Notes under the pieces: generated by a model
Databases searched by the model: none
What the model was told of the DNA's origin: nothing
Seen by the model: only the letters and a program-made list of their open reading frames with translations
Source of the DNA: Bimuria novae-zelandiae CBS 107.79
Lineage: Eukaryota; Ascomycota; Dothideomycetes; Pleosporales; Didymosphaeriaceae
DNA length: 45,426 bases
Direction: 5' to 3'
Assembly: GCA_010015655.1 (NCBI GenBank)
Contig: ML976661.1
Location: 263,614-309,039 of the forward strand
Shown: in pieces, positions 40,950 to 45,426 of the stretch
How the letters are laid out: every line of letters begins with the position of its first letter
Numbering within the stretch: position 1 is the stretch's first letter
Program-made: the position numbers and the translations under genes

Positions 40950-41727
40950 TTTTAAAGTTAATTCACTTACCTTTATAAAGAGTATTAGCAAGCTTTATTA
41001 CTTTATTTTATGTAGTTACTAGATCTTTCTTTACTTAATAAAAATATTTTTTATTAAATGTAACATTGCGCGTGGTAATAACCTAGTTAAGTACTAGTAC
41101 ATATCTTCTATAAATATTAGAAGCTCTATAGCCTACTAAATATCTACTAAGGCCCTTTAGCTTTATTTTGAAGTCGCGCCTATAATAACTAGCTACTTAG
41201 TCTTTATTTAAGGGTATGCGTAATAGCTATACGCGTAAATACTACTTTAATTTAGTTTTAAATTAGCTAAAGTGCTTTTTATATACTTAAGCTAATACTA
41301 CTTAAAGTACTAAGTAAACTAAAAGTTTAGCGCTTTATTTAGTAAGCGTATTTTTTATAAAGAAGTAAAGCTTATATTAATAAAATAAGTAGTTACATTT
41401 ATAACTTTAGGCTATAGCGTACTAAGTAGGTTTACACTAAGATTTATTTTTAAAGCTTATATAATTACTTCTTGCCTAGCACGTTCTACTCTACTATTAG
41501 GCTTATAAGTAAATAAGGGCGTTATTTTTACTTTAATATTATATTTCTTAGCTTATATTTTAAAGCGCCTTTTGCCTTTTAGAGCTCCGTAACTATATTT
41601 TTATTTTAAAAAATTATAATAATCTTAAGCTTATAGCACATTTAAATACGCTTAGTAAAGCTTTTTTGAGTATTAAGGATCTACGTAGTAGACTTATTAT
41701 ATAAGCAAAACGCATGTAGCTTTTTAC
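40950..41727 (-). pseudogene. Copia integrase, C-terminal part
   Basis: Minus frame KKYNIKVKITPLFTYKPNSR, VERARQEVII (~41460-41560; the E in N-S-R-V-E-R is the catalytic Glu position of the copia N-G-V-A-E-R box). SIYAYSYYAYPLIK-like (~41220) and LVDI--AIELLIFIED (~41110-41150) follow. VITTRNVTFNKKYF (~41045-41090), matching the V-I-x-x-R-D-V-x-F-D-E box at the integrase/RT junction, closes it. Earlier catalytic Asp residues are lost at the Gy-E junction. Confidence 0.8.
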
Positions 41728-42165
41728 TGTTAAGCCCTTCGGGGTAGCTGGTCCCAAAGGGGGAAGGATTGGTTCTCGGGCAAGAGTGTTAGTAATATAG
41801 GTAAGGGGTATTAATAGCTTGCTCGTATTAACAAGGCGTTAGTATTAAAGTTATGTATAGAATAATTAAATTAATAAGAGGGCCTAAGTTAAATCTAAAT
41901 AATAAATTAGTAAACAGGTTAAACATAATAGTAGAAAGCTACTATTACGTTTCTATATATATAACTTATCCTATAAATCCTAATAGTCCTAATAGTCCTA
42001 GGAGTCCTAAAGTTTTATATACTAAAATACTTTTAGGACGACTAATACTTCTAAAACGCGTAACTAATTACGTAATTCGTAGCTAAGTTAGGAATCTTAG
42101 CTAGTTATATAAATAAGTATCTATACCCTACACCATATTATATTAGATTTTAATAAATCTTAATA
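41728..42165 (-). repeat. 3' LTR of Gy-E
   Basis: 438 bp, plus strand TGTTAAGCCC to ATCTTAATA (the canonical terminal CA mutated to TA). Homologous to 18411-18818; the first 100 bases are almost unmutated, the rest strongly RIP-mutated. Confidence 0.9.
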
Positions 42166-42167
42166 TT

Positions 42168-42182
42168 AGCTCCCCTCTCTAG
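42168..42182 (-). promoter_or_regulatory. Polypurine tract of Gy-E
   Basis: Minus strand reads GAGAGGGGAGC just upstream of the 3' LTR, the plus-strand primer site for reverse transcription. Confidence 0.6.
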
Positions 42183-42339
42183 ACTTAATATCCTTATAAG
42201 TTAGTTACCTATAAAGCTACTTTTTTAATCTACCTGATACTGTTATTCGCCATCTAATTATCTTAAGCAAAATTACGTATTTATTATAATTAATTATTTA
42301 TACTACGCTAAAAAGTAACTGCCTTATTAACTATTATTA

Positions 42340-42760
42340 CTATATTTAAAGTGTATAAATTGTGTTTAGTATAGTAATTAGAAGTGTAAGCCGGAGGAGA
42401 TTCCTTTATTAGATTATTTAAAAATAGATACTAAGTTAGAAAGGTTAGAAAAGTTAGAGGCTAAGGGGGAGGCAAAACTTTAAGTAAAAAAAGAGCTTGC
42501 TTATATAGCACTCCTACGTGCTTATCTAGCACGAGAAGATAGCGCGTTTGCGTAATTAGCGTAAAAAGTTATATGATAGAAGGAATAAGAGTTATTTAAT
42601 TTTAGTATATTTATAGTAGATAAGTTAGAGGCCCTAGAGGCTTATAAGGAACTTACTTAGGTAATAGTATTAATTAATCTAGATGCCGCTCTAGGTACTA
42701 AAGTAATAGATTAGTCTATAGTCTAGTTAAAGCCCTTTTTTTCTGCTACGTAGTGCGTTA
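42340..42760 (+). pseudogene. Antisense accessory frame of chromovirus Gy-E
   Basis: Plus frame opposite to pol, between the chromodomain and the 3' LTR: KCINCV-YSN-KCKPEEIPLL with a cysteine cluster (C-X2-C, then K-C-K). DYLKIDTKLERLEKLEAKGE and KKELAYIALLRAYLAREDSA follow, a long charged coiled-coil-like stretch. The end is IVDKLEALEAYKELT and NLDAALGTKVID. All interruptions are TAA/TAG. This plan, an N-terminal Cys cluster plus coiled coil, is familiar from hypothetical proteins near fungal gypsy elements. Its sequence differs from the Gy-C counterpart at 8595-9210, but position and architecture agree. Confidence 0.6.
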
Positions 42761-44330
42761 GTATTATTAGATTCTTTTTTAATAATTTTATAAGTAGTCC
42801 TTTAGTTCCTAAGTATTTTTACTATATAGGTATCCTTTTTATTTAATAAGATATATGCGTAGTTAATCCTTATATTATAGTATTTATTTAACTTTAAATT
42901 TATTCTCTTCCTTAGGTTAGTAATAAAAAGTGGTTTTAACTACCGTCTCAGGGTCTATAAGGTCTAAATAGTTTATATAAAATACTAGGTGTATTTTTGC
43001 GTATAGAAATTATTTTAATTAGTAGTTGACTAGTAATACTTATTTAATAAAAAAAAAATAGCTTAACTTTAACTTAATCTAGTTTCTTATATCTTTTTTT
43101 AGGGTTGAAAGATTCTTTATAAGTAAGTATGCTTTATCTCCCTTTTTTAGCTAAAGCGCTATTTTTCTTTTTTAGTTTATATAAGAAATACTTTGCTATT
43201 AAGCTTTTTTAAAATTTTCTTAAAGTTGTGCGTGCGTTTTTGTTTTATACTTTCTGCTATTAATTACTTCTTCCGTCCTAATTGTTATAGGAAATATTTA
43301 ATTAAAGAAGTGTAGGTGGCTTTCGTGGTTTATATAAAATAGTATAAATCTTATTGCTGCTAATATCTTGTTATTATATGCTAATTATACTATAAGTAAT
43401 AAGGAAATCTAGTTATTCTTCTAGTTATTATAGTACATACGTAGGTACGTTTTAATTATCTAATTTATACGTTTTGTCCGTACATTAGTTTGTAGATAAT
43501 ATGCTATCAATAGTTTTTATTCTATTCTAATAGGTGCCATAAGCATTATTTAGTAGTATAAAGTAAAAAGTTTATCTGTGTCGCTAATAATCATCCTTAG
43601 AATACTATAATATTATATAAGTTAATTTAGGATAAGGAATACGAGTTCCTTTGCTATAATTATCTTTTAATATAGTAGTAACTCTACGTATTTAGTAAAT
43701 TAATAGATAATATTTAGTATTACGTTACAACTAATTCCTGTTGCTAGGTCTTTGAACCTCAGTAGTCTTATAATAAAGTCTATAGCGATGCCCTCCTATA
43801 GTATAACTAGTATTTGGATTGCTTGCATTTCTCTATACTTAAGATATGTTATATGCTTGTTGCGTTAGCAATCTATGCATTTACGGATATATGTAGTTAC
43901 TACTTCTTTAATAACTTTAAAGATATAGTTCCGCTAAATAAGTTCTATTATTTTCTTAATACCTAAGTGTCCGTATACTAGATTATTATAATATTATTAT
44001 ATAATCTTGTTTTATTATTCTTTAGGTACTTTTTGTATTATAATAAGGAGTTAATTAAGTTCTGCTATAAGTTTAAGAGGTTTATCCTTATTTTTTATAG
44101 TATTATAAAATAGTTCTTTGCTTTTTCTTTTATAAAATTAGTTTATTAGCTAAGCGTGTCTACTTGTCCGTTTCCTTCTCTTACTATATAAATAACTTTA
44201 AACTTGTATTATCTAATAGTCTATAACTATCGCTATTATCGTAGTATAAGTTCTTTTATAGTTATAAATTATAATAGATTCTTATAATCTATATAAACGT
44301 TTAGCGTTAAGTAGTTAAGAGCGTAAATCC
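42761..44330 (-). pseudogene. Gy-E integrase and chromodomain
   Basis: Zinc domain: YGHLGIKKIIE, then IRKCIDC (~43860-43970; C-X2-C intact). Core: EGIAIDFIIRLLRFK (first Asp kept, ~43770-43800), then MIISDTDKLFTLYY (second Asp kept, ~43570-43600) and YLQTNVRTKRIN, where the catalytic Glu of Q-T-E-R has become Lys. C-terminus: LKKGDKAYLLIKNLSTLKK (~43110-43160), NYLDLIDPETVVKTTF (~42915-42960). Chromodomain: ENKFKVK-ILYYKD-LRIYLI, KGYLYSKNT-ELKDYL (~42780-42900). RIP stops throughout. Confidence 0.82.
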
Positions 44331-44885
44331 TCTAGTGCTTTAATACTTTTATAATAGCGTAGAGTTCTTTGTCATGTACGTCATATCGTGTTTCTGCGTC
44401 GTTAAACTTTCGTGAGTAGTACGCGATTAGATGCCATTTACCGTTCTTTTCCTATTTTGCACATGCGCCTATTGCGAGATCGCTTACGTCTGTCTTAAAC
44501 TGTAGTGGTTCTCCCTCTTGAAAATAGATAAGTGCTAGTGGCATAATACATGCTATTTTTAAGAATTAAAATAACGTTTTATACTATATTATTTATATAA
44601 ATAGCGGATCTTTCCTTATAAGATTTATTAAAGGTATTATAATTTTTGCATAATCCTTAATGAACTATTAGTTAATCCGTAGAATTCTAATAATTCTTAT
44701 ATATTCTTCGCGGTGTTTAGTATTAGCTAGTTTTTAATATATTTAACTTTGTCTAGTACTATTTTAATTCTATTTATGCTAATAACATGTCTTAGAAATT
44801 CTAGTCTTTGTACGTGGAATTTATTACTTTTTAGTTTAATCCGTAGGTGTGCTCTATCTAGTGCCTTTATCGGTGCTTTCCGAAA
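44331..44885 (-). pseudogene. Gy-E RNase H and RT thumb, truncated
   Basis: RNase H at 44340-44620 is strongly similar to Gy-C 15060-15290 (DASD-type start, YYSRKFNDAETRYDV, DKELYAI). RT thumb at 44730-44885: PIKALDRAHLRIKLKSNKFH, then VQRLEFLRHVISINRIKIV. Similarity to Gy-C RT ends at ~44885, where unmutated foreign sequence starts, so the YxDD half and everything upstream (gag, protease, 5' LTR) are absent from the window. Confidence 0.85.
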
Positions 44886-45010
44886 TACCGTCCCGCCCCA
44901 CTTCGGGCAGCCGAGGTGGCCCCAGCTTCCCAGAAAATATTTTCTATCACCCAATTTGTTAGTAAAACAATGATTACAGCGAACATTCACCCTGTATCAA
45001 TACCTGTATT
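44886..45010 (+). other. Edge of unmutated sequence; 5' flank of the terminal frame
   Basis: GC-normal sequence starting CGTCCCGCCCCACTTCGGGC, joined to Gy-E RT at ~44875-44890. It contains CCCACTTCGGGCAGCCGAGG, then an AT-rich AGAAAATATTTTCT palindrome (~44933-44946). Could be the terminal region of a DNA transposon inserted in Gy-E, or host flank. No TATA box is clear. Confidence 0.45.
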
Positions 45011-45426
45011 ATGCCGCCGCGTAGTCAGCGTAAGCGTACAGCTACCCAGCCATTTGATGGAGGTAAAAATCCTTCAAAACGTGCGCGCCGGGCGCCTGCA
45101 GCAGCTGCCAAAGGTACCCAATCACGGAGACAAGTATCCAAGAAGGATGCTCCTCCGCCGGAGGACAACGCTGTATCTGATCCAGTTAGCCTTGATCATG
45201 ATATCGAGCCTCCGTCTGCGCAGCCACTGCCAGCAATCGTATTATCCAGTGATCTACCCAGTGACCCGCCCAGCGTTGGCGACCCTACGCAGGGAGAAAC
45301 TCAGGAAGAGGAGACAAAATCAGCTACTGGGGTATCTGAAGCGGAGTCGCCGTACGTTACTTGTCGCTGGCAGGCCTTTGTGGGTCCTAAAAAGGATCTC
45401 TACAAGCCAAAATTTGATACAGAGTT
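45011..45426 (+). CDS. Open, unrecognised nuclear-type protein, 3' end outside window
   Basis: ATG 45011 (A at -3) opens 138 codons without a stop to the window end. Residues 1-50 are strongly basic with nuclear-localisation-like clusters (MPPRSQRKRTATQP, KRARRAPAAAAKG, SRRQVSKKD). Residues ~50-115 are acidic, proline/serine-rich and probably disordered (PSAQPLPAIVLSSDLPSDPP, GETQEEETKSA). The end, YVTCRWQAFVGPKKDLYKPK, looks like the start of a folded domain that I do not recognise. Codon use is balanced and CpA/TpG are abundant: no RIP. It may be a transposon-borne protein (insertion into Gy-E RT) or the first exon of a host gene at the heterochromatin edge. Confidence 0.6.
   Translation, partial: MPPRSQRKRTATQPFDGGKNPSKRARRAPAAAAKGTQSRRQVSKKDAPPPEDNAVSDPVSLDHDIEPPSAQPLPAIVLSSDLPSDPPSVGDPTQGETQEEETKSATGVSEAESPYVTCRWQAFVGPKKDLYKPKFDTE

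Larger units (their letters stand above)
38600..41727 (-). mobile_element. Ty1/copia retrotransposon, 5' part lost
   Basis: Minus-strand copia element with the order integrase, RT, RNase H read from right to left, the order that separates copia from gypsy. Gag and protease are missing: the LTR of Gy-E starts at 41728. No LTR of its own is confidently seen. Fully RIP-mutated. Confidence 0.8.
41728..44885 (-). mobile_element. Chromodomain gypsy element Gy-E, 5' part lost
   Basis: Minus-strand chromovirus, same LTR family and near-identical RNase H as Gy-C. From right to left: RT (truncated at ~44885), RNase H, integrase with HHCC zinc domain, chromodomain, antisense frame, PPT and 3' LTR. It abuts a truncated copia on the left and unmutated sequence on the right. 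Confidence 0.85.

Noticed and set aside
41853..42086. Plus-strand frame of 77 codons
   Set aside because: Inside the 3' LTR of Gy-E.
44749..44973. Open plus-strand frame of 74 codons
   Set aside because: Antisense shadow of the Gy-E RT segment and the inserted sequence; no protein-like motif.
44727..44990. Open minus-strand frame of 87 codons
   Set aside because: Chimera: its C-terminal two thirds are Gy-E RT thumb and the rest is foreign sequence beyond ~44885; not one gene.
1..45426. Centromere or telomere
   Set aside because: AT-rich nested transposons are compatible with a centromere or subtelomere, but no telomeric repeats or other specific marks are present; sequence alone cannot decide.
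1..45426. Absence of TGA as proof of coding
   Set aside because: RIP depletes TpG, so TGA is rare in every frame; TAA/TAG-only interruption alone was not accepted without motifs.

Overview
The window looks like heterochromatin from a filamentous ascomycete (Pezizomycotina). Almost every base lies in transposable elements altered by repeat-induced point mutation (RIP). CpA/TpG dinucleotides are depleted, TpA is in great excess, and coding frames are broken almost only by TAA/TAG at former CAA/CAG/TGG codons. Catalytic and zinc residues show the expected changes (Cys to Tyr, His to Tyr, Asp to Asn). I found no rRNA, tRNA or CRISPR array and no intact multi-domain gene. The species cannot be named from the sequence alone. 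Short low-mutation islands (solo LTRs, TIRs, the Tc1 copy at 4868-6180, and the last ~540 bases) stand out by normal base composition.

Layout. 1-1224: 3' part of a pogo/Fot-type DNA transposon. 1227 to ~6710: a minus-strand Ty3/gypsy element (Gy-A), interrupted by a solo LTR (3790-4218, TSD CTATT) and a Tc1-type element (4868-6180). ~6711-8590: plus-strand gag/protease-like LTR-element remains, probably the 5' part of Gy-B. 8591-18818: minus-strand chromodomain gypsy element (Gy-C). It is split by pogo element B (10374-14597), which itself holds pogo element C (10807-13158), and by a second LTR (14729-14983). 18819-24958: Gy-B pol resumes on the plus strand. It is interrupted by pogo element D (18996-20825) and by a solo LTR (22981-24678, TSD AAAAT) that carries its own IS630/Tc1-like element (23110-24547). 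24959-25261: an LTR with a pol end on its left and a gag on its right.

25262-26653: gag with an RIP-altered zinc knuckle. 26654-32438: a second Tc1 (DD34E) element split by pogo elements E and F. 32441-33790: an unrecognised plus-strand coding-like frame. 34251-35851: a tandem repeat, the C-terminus of a pogo transposase and the N-terminus of a Tc1 transposase. 35852-36287: a hairpin-forming MITE. 36711-38590: polypurine tract, LTR, structured leader and possible gag. ~38600-41727: minus-strand Ty1/copia pol. 41728 to ~44885: minus-strand chromodomain gypsy element (Gy-E) with its 3' LTR and a truncated RT. ~44886-45426: unmutated sequence with an open, basic, unrecognised reading frame that runs off the window.

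The parts do not act together as a pathway. The useful information is the order of insertion and decay. The deepest stack is Gy-B interrupted by Gy-C, then by pogo B, then by pogo C. The most interesting biological item is that both chromodomain gypsy elements carry a cysteine-containing, coiled-coil-like frame on the opposite strand, between the end of pol and the 3' LTR side.
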